Shown here: piece by piece, positions 32,966 to 41,246 of the stretch | Layout: each line of letters opens with the position of its first letter | Numbering within the stretch: position 1 is the stretch's first letter | Position numbers and translations under genes: made by a program | Notes under the pieces: model-generated | Database searches by the model: none | What the model saw: the letters and a program-made list of their open reading frames with translations, nothing else | What the model was told of the DNA's origin: nothing | From: UBA4738 sp002413305 | Lineage (GTDB): Bacteria > Actinomycetota > UBA4738 | Length of the DNA stretch: 64,000 bases | Assembly: GCA_036847185.1 (NCBI GenBank) | Contig: DAIUAM010000002.1 | Location: 48,656 to 112,655, forward strand | Direction of reading: 5' to 3'

Positions 32966-33160
32966 TCAGTCCGGGACTCGGGGTCCCAACTCATCCGCGT
33001 CGAACGTTGCCCACATCCCGGCGGCTCGGCCGCGGCCGAGCGCTCGGATCCGTCGGCCGAACCACGAGCAGGTCTCAACGAGCACGACGGTCACCAATAG
33101 CAGGACGGAGGGGGCCACCCACACGCCGATCATGATCGACAGAGCGCCGACGCCAACCAA
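32966..33160 (-). CDS. possible small membrane protein
   Basis: This is a 64-residue frame with a hydrophobic helix (about residues 5-30), then a basic stretch, SWFGRRIRALGRGR, and a soluble end. GGAGAGGAG lies 6 nt before a TTG start at 33160, which is the main support. The translated helix has no stop or frame break. No homologous family was recognised. It is the best coding candidate in the roughly 1-kb gap between the cyclase remnant and the DUF2652 gene. Confidence 0.35.
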   Translation of the reverse strand: MVGVGALSIMIGVWVAPSVLLLVTVVLVETCSWFGRRIRALGRGRAAGMWATFDADELGPRVPD

Positions 33161-33261
33161 CTGACTCTCCTCTCCATGGTCACGGGCGGGCCTCCGTTGC
33201 CCAAGGCACGACGCGGTTGCTAGATGCCGAACGCTACCCCCCAAGAGAACAGCGTCAATCC

Positions 33262-33470
33262 CCCAGATGGAGGGGATTCCGGATCCATGTCACGTTCTCA
33301 CCCTCCGTCGTTGCCGCAACGGGGTTGAGAACCGGCCTCTCACGCGGAGGCTGCCCGCCCTGCGGATGGCTCGCGACGCTCCTCCCAGATCGAGGACAGC
33401 CCCCGATCCAGTGAACCCGGGGATCCCCACCCCGTCGCCGCCCGGGGCGGAGGCGCTCCCCAGATCGAGG
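33262..33470 (+). repeat. three copies of CCCAGATSGAGG in apparently non-coding DNA
   Basis: CCCAGATGGAGG occurs at 33262-33273, and CCCAGATCGAGG at 33384-33395 and 33459-33470, all in the same orientation. Spacing is 122 and 75 bp, so it is not a CRISPR. I found no convincing gene in 33161-33739. The repeats may be protein-binding sites or remains of a rearrangement. Confidence 0.4.
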
Positions 33471-33739
33471 CGAATCCCTCCGCTTGACTCGGTGGAGCAG
33501 ATGCAACCTTCTCCACGGCCGGTCGATGCCCAACGTCGGCATGCGGTGGAACCGGAACCCGGGCCGGCGGGGGAACGATCGCTTCCCAGTACACCCGGGT
33601 CTTTCGTTTGCGGAAGCGACCGATGAGACGCAGCCCTCTGGAACTGCTCATGGCGTCCCTATCGACTCGTCCCGGTACGGACCTGAGTCCGATCGGGCTC
33701 TACTCCGCTCTGGATGCCAGGTACGTTCGCCGGGCCGCG

Positions 33740-34396
33740 TCAGCCCGGATGGAAGGGAAGCGTCAGGACGTGCCCATGGATGGTCGGGTAGTGCGGGTAC
33801 TCCTCTGTGATGGCGTGCGCGCGGTCCAGTGGGATCTCCAGATGGTTGACCGCCGATGCCGTAATGAGCGCGTATGCCGACCGACCGATGACATCGCGAA
33901 CGTGGTTCTTCATCAGAAGGTGAGCGGCCGTGACGTCGGGACCGAGGACCCTCTGATGACCCGCGATCGACTGCACGACGTAGTCGCCGTGGTGCATCAC
34001 GAACTTGAGCTCCAGCCCGCTGATCGACGAGCACGCGTCGCAGGTGCAGATCATGAGGTCGCGGGCGGCCTCCAGACGGGCGCGGTACGCCTCGTAGCAG
34101 CGGGACAGACAGGCGAGCACCGACGGGCCGCGGAGTTCCAGGTCCTGGTCGGACGCGAAGGCGAAGACCGCGTCCCCTTCGATCTCGGACAGCTCGAACG
34201 GCGGAGCGAGCCGTTCGACGATGCCATCCAGCAGGCTCGTCAGCAGTGGATACGCCTCGGGGACGAACGTCCCCGCCGCCAGCTCCGCGGCGTGCGCTTC
34301 AGAGACCGCTTGCAGGAATGCCGTGTAGCCGGAGATGTCGGCCAGGAGGAGCGTCCCGCGTCCCGGACCCGGACGAACGGCGAACGAACGCCCCAT
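33740..34396 (-). CDS. DUF2652 protein, degenerate class III cyclase-like domain
   Basis: This 218-residue protein begins with TLLLADISGYTAFLQ, matching the first metal-binding strand of class III cyclases (Asp20), and has EIEGDAVFAF, matching the second metal site (Asp75). The base-recognition Lys position is Glu71. The later Asn-x3-Arg motif is replaced by VTAAHLL, so classical catalysis looks unlikely. A Cys cluster, CTCDAC (117-122), and His135-His136 may bind metal. The frame is open to 34591, but that part overlaps the MOSC gene; ATG 34396 starts just before the conserved domain. It follows the MOSC gene by 41 bp and could share its mRNA. Confidence 0.75.
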   Translation of the reverse strand: MGRSFAVRPGPGRGTLLLADISGYTAFLQAVSEAHAAELAAGTFVPEAYPLLTSLLDGIVERLAPPFELSEIEGDAVFAFASDQDLELRGPSVLACLSRCYEAYRARLEAARDLMICTCDACSSISGLELKFVMHHGDYVVQSIAGHQRVLGPDVTAAHLLMKNHVRDVIGRSAYALITASAVNHLEIPLDRAHAITEEYPHYPTIHGHVLTLPFHPG

Positions 34397-34437
34397 GCCG
34401 CTGCTCTCTTCTTGCAAGCACGCGAGCTTACCGTCGA

Positions 34438-35295
34438 TTACGCGAGCATGACGGGATCGCCCCGACGGACTGTGCCTCCTCTGACCACCGAGGCGTACAC
34501 GCCCACGTTCACCCCGTTGTGCTGGGCCGCTGTTCGAAGAATCCCCGTATCCTTCGGCAGATCCCCTTGGGGGAGCGTGATCATGACGCACCGAGGACAG
34601 GGGCCGGTGATCGCCAGGCGAACATCCTCGCCGATCGCGATGGTGTGACTGATCCAGTCGTTCTCGACGAAACCCCGCTCCTCCGGCCCGGTCGAGACGA
34701 CGATGTTCGGCCGGAAGCGCCGAGCCTCAAAGCGTCCCTCCGGATAGAGCGCGCGCAGGCGATCGATCGTCCCCGTGGTCAGGAGGTGCACGACGGCGAG
34801 ATCGAAGAACGTTCCCGCCGGCAGCTCGAAGTCCGTCACGGTGTCTCTGTAGTCCAGACCGGCCATATCCGGCCAGTACTCTTCTGCGGTCGGAGCCGAT
34901 GATCCCGTTTCGCCCGGTGCCTCCTCGAAAGCCACGTCGCGCCCGAACGCTCGTGAGAGGATCTGCGTCAGATCACCCTGCTTGTTCGTCGCGACGGTGC
35001 CATCGGGCAAGGTGATGCGGACGGCGGGCATCTCCGAGCCGGCCTGCGGTGGCTCGACGTAGGCGGCCCGGAAGTCGAAGAAGTTGCCCCACTTCCTCGG
35101 GTTCTTGGCTCCTCCGATCTTTCCGGTCGCCCGGTCGACGATGGCGAACCGTCGATCCCCCAGGAGGCCTCGTCCCGTCACCTCCGTGGAGTTCAACTCC
35201 TCTCCCATCATCGACTTCACGGGATAGCGCCAGAGCGCGCCAACCGACCCATTCGGGACGTGGGCAGAAGGTGCGTGTGACGGATCGGTTCCCAT
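34438..35295 (-). CDS. MOSC-domain protein (YcbX-like)
   Basis: This 285-residue protein has an N-terminal beta-barrel MOSC_N segment (LWRYPVKSMMGEEL, GLLGDRRFAIVD) and a C-terminal MOSC domain with RFRPNIVV and the conserved Cys in GPCPRCVMIT. MOSC proteins carry or transfer sulfur to the molybdenum cofactor, or reduce N-hydroxylated compounds together with electron-transfer partners (as YcbX and mARC do). It has no fused ferredoxin domain. The only molybdoenzyme in the window is distant (16281). It is the first gene of a short minus-strand operon with DUF2652. Confidence 0.87.
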   Translation of the reverse strand: MGTDPSHAPSAHVPNGSVGALWRYPVKSMMGEELNSTEVTGRGLLGDRRFAIVDRATGKIGGAKNPRKWGNFFDFRAAYVEPPQAGSEMPAVRITLPDGTVATNKQGDLTQILSRAFGRDVAFEEAPGETGSSAPTAEEYWPDMAGLDYRDTVTDFELPAGTFFDLAVVHLLTTGTIDRLRALYPEGRFEARRFRPNIVVSTGPEERGFVENDWISHTIAIGEDVRLAITGPCPRCVMITLPQGDLPKDTGILRTAAQHNGVNVGVYASVVRGGTVRRGDPVMLA

Positions 35296-35392
35296 GACGT
35301 CCTCCCCTGGCTGCTGGCTCGGTCGCCGCGTCCAGGCTCGCCTAGAGGGGCCTGGGAGTCAAACGGGAGCCGCCGAAGGGACTCGGCGCGAT

Positions 35393-35406
35393 CAGCACGC
35401 GTGCTG
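35393..35406. promoter_or_regulatory. perfect 14-bp palindrome between divergent MOSC and sensor-kinase genes
   Basis: CAGCACGCGTGCTG is a perfect palindrome, flanked by GCGC on both sides, in the 266-bp gap between the two divergent start codons. It is a candidate operator. Nothing else in the gap (35296-35561) was recognised, and no convincing -10 box was found for the kinase gene. Confidence 0.35.
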
Positions 35407-35561
35407 GCGCCCCCCCAGGTGAAGGTGGCACCGCCGGTCAATGCGGTCCACGTCCTTCCCTGATCCGTTCGGAGGGTCGAGAATCGACCGACCTCGAGAA
35501 CCGGAAGGAAGGTGTCCGAAGTGAAGTACGGATCCACGGCGCGATCGGTCGGGGTTCGTCC

Positions 35562-37631
35562 ATGATCGACCGAACCGCCCGGCGCCTGGCGTGGGGCCTG
35601 GCGACCCTCAGCTACGCGATCGTTGCGGCGTGCCTCGTGCTTCTGTGGCTGGACAGGGCGACGATCTCCTCAATCGGAGCGGGGCCCGTCGGCAACCTCG
35701 TTCCCGCCGCGACCCTCGGCGCCCTCGGAGCGCTCATCGCCTCGCGCCGGCCGGCGAACCCCATCGGGTGGCTGATGCTGGCCATCGCGGCCACGGTGGG
35801 CCTGTCCGGCCTGGCCGCCCTCGTCGCTATCCGCGCCCTGCTCGCCGGATCGTCACCGCACGGCTGGGTCCGGTGGGCAGCCTGGGCGCAGAACTGGATC
35901 GGGAACCCGGGCCTGGGGGCGCTGATCCTGATCTTCCTGCTGTTCCCCGACGGGAAGCTCCTCACCAGGCGGTGGCGGTGGGCAGCGAGGCTCACGGTGC
36001 TCGGCATGATCTGGTTCGGGGCCGGTACGGCCCTGGACGCGGCCCCGGTCACGCTCTCACCGAAACTGCCGAAGGTCGGGAACCCCGTGGGCGTGCGGGC
36101 GCTCAGCGGCTTCTCCAACGGCCCCTCCTTCTTGCTGGTCGTCCTCCTACTCATCCTCGCGGTCGTGGGACTCCTAGTGCGCCTGCGCCGATCCCATGGG
36201 GATGAGCGCCAGCAGCTCAAGTGGTTCGCCTATGCGGCGAGCGTCTCAGTGGGCCTCCTTATCCTCGCCATCCCTGCCACCAGCCTGAGCCCGTCGCTGT
36301 CCAACGCGATGTTCGCCTCTGCCTTCAGCCTCGGGTTCGCCTTCCTGGTCCCTGCGGCCGCCGCCTTGGCGATTCTCCGCTACGGCCTCTACGAGGTCGA
36401 CGTGGTCATCAACAAGACCCTCGTCTATTTCTCGCTGGCCGCGGTCATCACGGCGATCTACGTGGGGATCGTGGTGGGGATCGGCGCGATCATCGGCTCG
36501 AAGGGCAACGTCGGCCTGTCGGTCCTGGCCACGGCGATCGTGGCGGTGGCCTTCCAGCCCATCCGCGACCGGAGCCGCCGCTTCGCGAACCGCCTGGTGT
36601 ACGGCAAGCGCGCCACCCCGTACGAGGTGCTGTCGGAGTTCGCCGACCGGATGGCGGCCACCTACTCGGTCGAGGACGTCCTTCCCCGTACCGCGCGCAT
36701 CCTCGCGGAGGCCACCGGGGCCGTCCGCGCCGACGTGTGGCTACGGGTAGGCCCAGAGCTCCACGTCGCCGGGTCGTGGCCGGATGCACCGCAGCAGCAA
36801 CGCGTCCCTTTCGTGGACGGCGGATCCCCCGACGTTCCGGGTGCCACCCGGGTGGCCGGAGTACGCCATCAGGGCGAACTGCTTGGCGCGCTCTCCCTGC
36901 AGAAAGGGCCCGGCGAGCCCATCACACCGAGCGAGGAGAAGCTCCTCACGGACGTCGCCTCGCAGGCCGGACTGGTCCTTCGCAACGTCCGGCTAATCGA
37001 AGACCTTCGAGCGTCACGCCAGCGCCTGGTGGCCGCCCAGGACGAGGAGCGCCGCCGGCTGGAGCGCAATATCCACGATGGTGCCCAGCAGCAGCTCGTC
37101 GCCCTGGCGGTACGGACGCGGCTCGCGGAAGGGATGGTGGGACGAGACACCGAGAAGGAGCGTGAGCTCCTCCGGCAGGTCCAGCAGGGTCTCCAGGACG
37201 CGCTGGACGACCTGCGAGACCTGGCCCGGGGCATCTACCCCCCGCTCTTGGCCGACCAGGGGCTGGCGGCCGCTCTGACCTCGCAGGCGCGCAAGAGCCC
37301 GATGCCGGTGAGCGTGGAGGCCGACGGCATCGGCCGGTTCTCCCAGGACGCCGAGGCCGCCGTCTACTTCTGCACTCTGGAGGCGCTGCAGAACGTCGCG
37401 AAATACGCCAAGGCGACGGTGACGACCGTTCGCCTCAGCTCGGATGACGGCCACCTGGCGTTCGAGGTCACCGACGATGGGGTGGGCTTCGACGCGGGGG
37501 CCAAAGGCTACGGGACCGGTATGCAGGGGATGGCCGACCGGCTGGCCGCCCTGGGAGGGGAGCTGGTCGTCACGTCCGTCCCGGGCGCAGGAACGACCGT
37601 CACCGGGAAGCTCCCGGCCGTCAGCGCGTAG
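35562..37631 (+). CDS. membrane sensor histidine kinase, NarL type, with GAF domain
   Basis: This 689-residue kinase has about nine hydrophobic helices in residues 10-330, a GAF-like domain (about 350-480), a HisKA_3 dimerisation domain with phosphoacceptor His505 in NIHDGAQQQLVALA, and a HATPase domain ending near 689. In the HATPase domain the N box is LEALQNVAKYA, the D/F box is DDGVGFD, and the G box is GTGMQGMADRLAALGG. It would autophosphorylate on a membrane or small-molecule signal and pass phosphate to a LuxR-type response regulator. No regulator gene is adjacent, so it is an orphan. The long membrane part resembles 7TM-type sensors, but the signal is unknown. Confidence 0.9.
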   Translation: MIDRTARRLAWGLATLSYAIVAACLVLLWLDRATISSIGAGPVGNLVPAATLGALGALIASRRPANPIGWLMLAIAATVGLSGLAALVAIRALLAGSSPHGWVRWAAWAQNWIGNPGLGALILIFLLFPDGKLLTRRWRWAARLTVLGMIWFGAGTALDAAPVTLSPKLPKVGNPVGVRALSGFSNGPSFLLVVLLLILAVVGLLVRLRRSHGDERQQLKWFAYAASVSVGLLILAIPATSLSPSLSNAMFASAFSLGFAFLVPAAAALAILRYGLYEVDVVINKTLVYFSLAAVITAIYVGIVVGIGAIIGSKGNVGLSVLATAIVAVAFQPIRDRSRRFANRLVYGKRATPYEVLSEFADRMAATYSVEDVLPRTARILAEATGAVRADVWLRVGPELHVAGSWPDAPQQQRVPFVDGGSPDVPGATRVAGVRHQGELLGALSLQKGPGEPITPSEEKLLTDVASQAGLVLRNVRLIEDLRASRQRLVAAQDEERRRLERNIHDGAQQQLVALAVRTRLAEGMVGRDTEKERELLRQVQQGLQDALDDLRDLARGIYPPLLADQGLAAALTSQARKSPMPVSVEADGIGRFSQDAEAAVYFCTLEALQNVAKYAKATVTTVRLSSDDGHLAFEVTDDGVGFDAGAKGYGTGMQGMADRLAALGGELVVTSVPGAGTTVTGKLPAVSA

Positions 37632-37655
37632 CCTGGCAGGCGTTCGGCCGGGCGA

Positions 37656-38567
37656 TCAGAGCGCGGGGAGGACCCGTTCGGACAGCAGCTTCCGGCGACC
37701 GGCGGGGCCGGCCAGAACGAGGATGGCCCACGACGCGCCGGCTTCGGCCAGCTCGTGGAGGAAGCTCGCGAAGCGGTCGGCCGGACCCGACCACGCCAGG
37801 TCGTCGGGGAACCCGCGGGCGTGGCGATCCGCCACCAGCCGCTCGGTTTCGGCCTCGTCCTCCCCCACCAGGACGATCCCCGCCCATGTGGGCTCGACCT
37901 CCCGGCCGGCGCGGGCCGCCTCTTCGGTGAGGATCGCCACCTTCGCCCCGAACCGCTCCGGCGAGACACCCCACCCGTTCCACCCATCGGCCAGGCTCCC
38001 TGCCATCCGGACCACCTCTTCGGCCTGCGCCCCGATCCAGATGGGCGGTCCGCCGGCCCGGACCGGCGGCGGGACCAGCGGGCCGTCCATCTTCGCCACG
38101 AAGCCGCCGCCCTCGAACGGGTCGCCCCGGAACAGCGCCTTCAGTGCTGCGACCGTCTCCGCCAGGTGCGCTCGCCGATCCTTCACGGAGAGCGTGGTGA
38201 AGCCGTAGGCGTCGTGCTCCGGCTGGTCGATGGGGTCGCCGGTCCCGATCCCCAGGATCATCCGCCCGCCGCTCATCAGGTCGAGCGTGGCCGCCATCTT
38301 CGCCAGCAGGCCGATGGGCCGAAGCGCGGCCCGTGTGACGAGGGTCCCGATCGCGACCCGTTCGGTCACGGCGGCCACCGAGGCGAGCGTGGTGAACGCC
38401 TCCAGCGCCGGCCGGTCCGACGGCAGGCCCGGTGGGAAGAAGTGGTCGAACGCGAACACGCCGTCGAAGCCCCGCCGTTCGGCGTCGAGGGCGGCGTTCC
38501 GGACCTTCAACGGGTCGCCAGAGAACATCGGGAGGATCGATCCGACCTTCAGCGCCCGCCCGGTCAT
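37656..38567 (-). CDS. LLM-class flavin-dependent oxidoreductase (probably F420-dependent)
   Basis: This is a 303-residue TIM-barrel luciferase-like monooxygenase. It begins MTGRALKVGSILP and contains GFDGVFAFDHF, RVAIGTLVTRAALRP, MSGGRMILGIGTGD and PIWIGAQAEEVVRMAG, the typical order for actinobacterial F420-binding members. The reaction is likely hydride transfer with F420 or FMN; the substrate is unknown. The start overlaps the ROK kinase stop as ATGA, so the genes are co-translated. A link to sugar oxidation (F420-dependent glucose-6-phosphate dehydrogenase is a relative) is tempting next to a glucokinase, but it lacks the clear Fgd signature as read by eye. Confidence 0.85.
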   Translation of the reverse strand: MTGRALKVGSILPMFSGDPLKVRNAALDAERRGFDGVFAFDHFFPPGLPSDRPALEAFTTLASVAAVTERVAIGTLVTRAALRPIGLLAKMAATLDLMSGGRMILGIGTGDPIDQPEHDAYGFTTLSVKDRRAHLAETVAALKALFRGDPFEGGGFVAKMDGPLVPPPVRAGGPPIWIGAQAEEVVRMAGSLADGWNGWGVSPERFGAKVAILTEEAARAGREVEPTWAGIVLVGEDEAETERLVADRHARGFPDDLAWSGPADRFASFLHELAEAGASWAILVLAGPAGRRKLLSERVLPAL

Positions 38568-39529
38568 GCCGGCGATCCCACCGCCAAGAAGGCGAGGTCG
38601 GCCGCACCCACCGCGCCGGCGTCGTTGCCCAGCGCGGCGGCCAGGACCGGCACCGCGGGCCGGTGGTTCGGCGCTTCGACCGAGTCCCCGAACGCCGCCC
38701 GGGCCGGCTCCAACAGCAGGTCGCCGGCGTCCACCGCGCCGCCGCCGATCACCACCACGTCCGGATCCAGCACGTTGACCAGGCCCGCCAGACCCTCGCC
38801 GAGCCGCCGGCCGACCTCGGCCAGGATCCCCGTGGCCAGGGCGTCGCCCTCCTTCGCCGCGGCCGTCACCGCCGGCCCGGTGACCCGCTCCGGATCGCCG
38901 CCAGCCAGCTCGACGAACCGGGCCTCGGGGTGCTCGCGCGCCGCCGCCCGTCCCAGCCGGTCGATGGCCCGGCCCGATGCCACCTGTTCCCAGCAGCCGA
39001 GATTGCCGCACCCGCACAGCGGGCCGCCCGGCTCGACGATGATGTGCCCCACCTCGGCCGCGAACCCGTGCGCGCCGCGGAACAGCTTGCCTCCGATCAC
39101 GATCCCGCCGCCGATCCCCGTTCCCACGGTCAGCAGCAGCATGTCGGTCGAACCCTTCCCCGCCCCGAACCGGAACTCGCCCCACGCGGCCACGTTCGCG
39201 TCGTTGTCCACCGTGGTGGGGAGGCCGGCCGCTTCGCGAACCCGCGCGGCCAGGGGGAACTCGCGCCAGGCGACGTTCGGGGCGAAGCGCAGCACACCGT
39301 CCAGATCGACCATGCCGGCGGCGCCCACCCCGATCGCCACCACGTCCTCCCGCCCGGCCATCAGCTCCCGGACGGTGGCGATGATGGTCCTGGTCGTCGC
39401 CTCGGCGTCCTCGGCGGGGGTGTCCACGTGCCGCCGGTCCAGGATGCGCCCTCCGTCCGCGCAATCCACCAGTAGGGCGGCGACCTTCGTCCCTCCCGCG
39501 TCCACGCCGATGGCCAGCCCGTGCGACAT
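38564..39529 (-). CDS. glcK: ROK-family glucokinase
   Basis: This is a 321-residue sugar kinase. The ATP loop is IGVDAGGTKVAALL; substrate residues lie in VDNDANVAAWGEF with the catalytic Asp; TVGTGIGGGIV follows; and the zinc motif of bacterial ROK proteins is intact as CGCGNLGCWE after His in EVGH. It most likely makes glucose 6-phosphate in the cytoplasm. The promoter is TACGCT on the minus strand (39542-39537), 7 nt before ATG 39529, so the mRNA is leaderless. The same neighbourhood (glucokinase near ArsA, FadD and PimB genes) is known in Streptomyces. Confidence 0.9.
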   Translation of the reverse strand: MSHGLAIGVDAGGTKVAALLVDCADGGRILDRRHVDTPAEDAEATTRTIIATVRELMAGREDVVAIGVGAAGMVDLDGVLRFAPNVAWREFPLAARVREAAGLPTTVDNDANVAAWGEFRFGAGKGSTDMLLLTVGTGIGGGIVIGGKLFRGAHGFAAEVGHIIVEPGGPLCGCGNLGCWEQVASGRAIDRLGRAAAREHPEARFVELAGGDPERVTGPAVTAAAKEGDALATGILAEVGRRLGEGLAGLVNVLDPDVVVIGGGAVDAGDLLLEPARAAFGDSVEAPNHRPAVPVLAAALGNDAGAVGAADLAFLAVGSPA

Positions 39530-39599
39530 GGGCGGCAGCGTATCGGACCGGCCGGGAGCCGACTACCGGCTGGGCGAGCGGGCGGGCCGGAAGGGGGCC

Positions 39600-40001
39600 T
39601 CACCCGATGGTCAGGTGTTCGAGCTTGGTCTTCGACGGCCCGGCCGTCCCCTCAAGCCTCGCGTCGATGAGCGCCCGGAGGGCGAGCAGCATCTCCCGGC
39701 TCGCGAGCAGGACGTGTTCCATGAGCTCCGGCCGCGCGTCTCCCAGCGCCGTCAGCGCCATGCAGATCGGACAGAGCCCGAACGAGCAGAGAGGGGCGGC
39801 GGGAGAAGCCGATGGGGTCCCAGGCTCCGGTTCGTGGCCGCGCTCGGCGCGCGACGGGTCGAACAACGACGACCCATCCGACGGTCCACCCTGATCCCGG
39901 TCCGGTTCGAACTCCACGGGCACCCCGATCGGCGCGCCACGCGGCGGGCGGGTCGGCCCCGGCCGGCCGGACCGGGTCGACGGAGCATGTCTCTCGGCCA
40001 C
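39600..40001 (-). CDS. conserved small Cys-containing protein next to ArsA
   Basis: This 133-residue protein has a disordered, proline- and charge-rich N-terminal half, then CSFGLCPICMALTALGD and a helical C-terminal part (HVLLASREMLLALRALIDARL). The Cys residues (CxxxxCPIC) could bind metal. Its ATG at 40001 directly abuts the stop of the ArsA-like gene, so it is the second gene of that operon. Its position and size match the hypothetical gene next to the ArsA-like gene in mycobacteria (Rv2183c, from memory). Function unknown. Confidence 0.7.
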   Translation of the reverse strand: MAERHAPSTRSGRPGPTRPPRGAPIGVPVEFEPDRDQGGPSDGSSLFDPSRAERGHEPEPGTPSASPAAPLCSFGLCPICMALTALGDARPELMEHVLLASREMLLALRALIDARLEGTAGPSKTKLEHLTIG

Positions 40002-41210
40002 CTACCGGCCCTTCTGCGAGCCGGCCCGCGCGGCGGCCGGCGCCTCGTCGCGGTCGAACCGGACCTCCAGCCGGTCCCCCACGAAGTTCGCCTCTCGCAC
40101 GTCCAGCCGTTGCAGCGTCTGGGGAAGCGCCAGGTTCCGCTTGTACGGCCCCACCCGGATGTACAGCTCGTCGGCCTTCCGGTGGACGTCCAGTTCGCCC
40201 TTCTCGGTGAACGGCAACCGGAGACTGAGCACGTACGAGGTTCCTCGCTTGCGGACCCGCATCGGCTCGTCGACGTGCAGGATGTCCGTCGGTTCGAGCT
40301 CCCCGTACACCTCGGCTCCCAGCTCGGAGAGCAGTTCGACACCCACCATCTCCCGGTCGAACAGCCGGCACCGCAGGATGGGGACCGGTTCGAAGCTCTC
40401 CCGCACGGTCTGGAGGTGGCCGGCCTGGATGTCCTTCCACTTGCCGAAGTACGGGTCGTCCACCTCGTCCGGGATGATGCGGTTCACGACCACGGCGTCG
40501 ACCCGGTAGCCGAACAGGCTGAGGTACGTGTAGGTCCGGCGGGCCTCGGCGATGACCATCTTCTCAGGGTTCACCACCAGCCGGACGCTGGACATGCGTT
40601 CGTTCGTCAGCAGCTGCCGGACGCCGTCCAGGTTCCGGTGCAGCCGCTCCACCGCCTGGAAGATGCGGTCGTCGGCGATGGGCATGGAGGTGAGCTTCGT
40701 GAGCAGCGGCCGGATCGTCTTCACCAAGCGCCGCTCCACCGGGAAGATGCGTTCGATGTACCAGTTCATGACCTCGGGCAGGCTGAGGAGCCGCAGGGTC
40801 TCGGCCGTGGGCGCGCAGTCGATGACCAGCAGGTCGTAGCGCCCGCTGTCCACGTGCTGCTTCACGTCGGTCAGGCTGAAGATCTCGTCCAGGCCGGGGA
40901 TCACGGAGAGCTCCTCGGCCTCGATGGCGTCCACGCCGGCCCAGTTCAGGAACGCGATCACGAACTCCTGGATGTCGCGCCAGTTCGCCTCCAGGCGCTC
41001 CTGGGCGTCGATCTGCTCCGCCCACAGGTTGGGCGTGAGCTCCTGGGCCCGCGACGTCAGCGGCACGTCGAACGAATCAGCCAGGGAGTGGGCGGGGTCG
41101 GTGCTCATGATGAGCGTCCGGTGGCCGGCTTCGGCCGCGCGGACGGCGGTGGAGGCGGCGACCGTGGTCTTGCCCACGCCGCCCTTGCCGGTGAACAGCA
41201 GGATGCGCAT
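40002..41210 (-). CDS. ArsA/GET3-family ATPase
   Basis: This is a 402-residue P-loop ATPase with the deviant Walker A FTGKGGVGKTTVAAST, switch I STDPAHSLADSFD, and IDCAPTAETLRLL as switch II. The C-terminal 100 residues form a beta-rich small-heat-shock-like domain (DVHRKADELYIRVGPYKR), seen in actinobacterial and plant ArsA paralogues. No arsenic genes are near. Its partner is probably the SRPBCC protein upstream and the small Cys protein downstream. TAGTCT on the minus strand (41221-41216) lies 5 nt before ATG 41210, so it may be leaderless. Confidence 0.9.
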   Translation of the reverse strand: MRILLFTGKGGVGKTTVAASTAVRAAEAGHRTLIMSTDPAHSLADSFDVPLTSRAQELTPNLWAEQIDAQERLEANWRDIQEFVIAFLNWAGVDAIEAEELSVIPGLDEIFSLTDVKQHVDSGRYDLLVIDCAPTAETLRLLSLPEVMNWYIERIFPVERRLVKTIRPLLTKLTSMPIADDRIFQAVERLHRNLDGVRQLLTNERMSSVRLVVNPEKMVIAEARRTYTYLSLFGYRVDAVVVNRIIPDEVDDPYFGKWKDIQAGHLQTVRESFEPVPILRCRLFDREMVGVELLSELGAEVYGELEPTDILHVDEPMRVRKRGTSYVLSLRLPFTEKGELDVHRKADELYIRVGPYKRNLALPQTLQRLDVREANFVGDRLEVRFDRDEAPAAARAGSQKGR

Positions 41211-41246
41211 CTGTCAGACTAGCCTACCCGGCCGGCGTGGCGGCGG

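Noticed and set aside
33262..33470. The 12-mer repeats as a CRISPR array
   Set aside because: There are only three short copies with unequal spacing and no cas genes.
33340..33651. A 103-residue minus-strand frame after DUF2652
   Set aside because: There is no ribosome site, the composition is Pro/Ala/Arg-rich, and part of its apparent repetition comes from the CCCAGATSGAGG repeats. It is not supported as a gene.
33608..34648. A 346-codon plus-strand frame
   Set aside because: It is antisense to DUF2652 and the end of the MOSC gene, and has no domain.
35217..35537. A 106-residue minus-strand frame between MOSC and the kinase
   Set aside because: It overlaps the start of the MOSC gene and has no ribosome site or recognisable motif.
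37755..41222. A 1155-codon open frame on the plus strand
   Set aside because: It is antisense to four well-supported minus-strand genes (LLM oxidoreductase, ROK kinase, small Cys protein, ArsA). High GC leaves stops rare in antisense frames, and the translation is repetitive in Arg, Pro and Gln with no domain.
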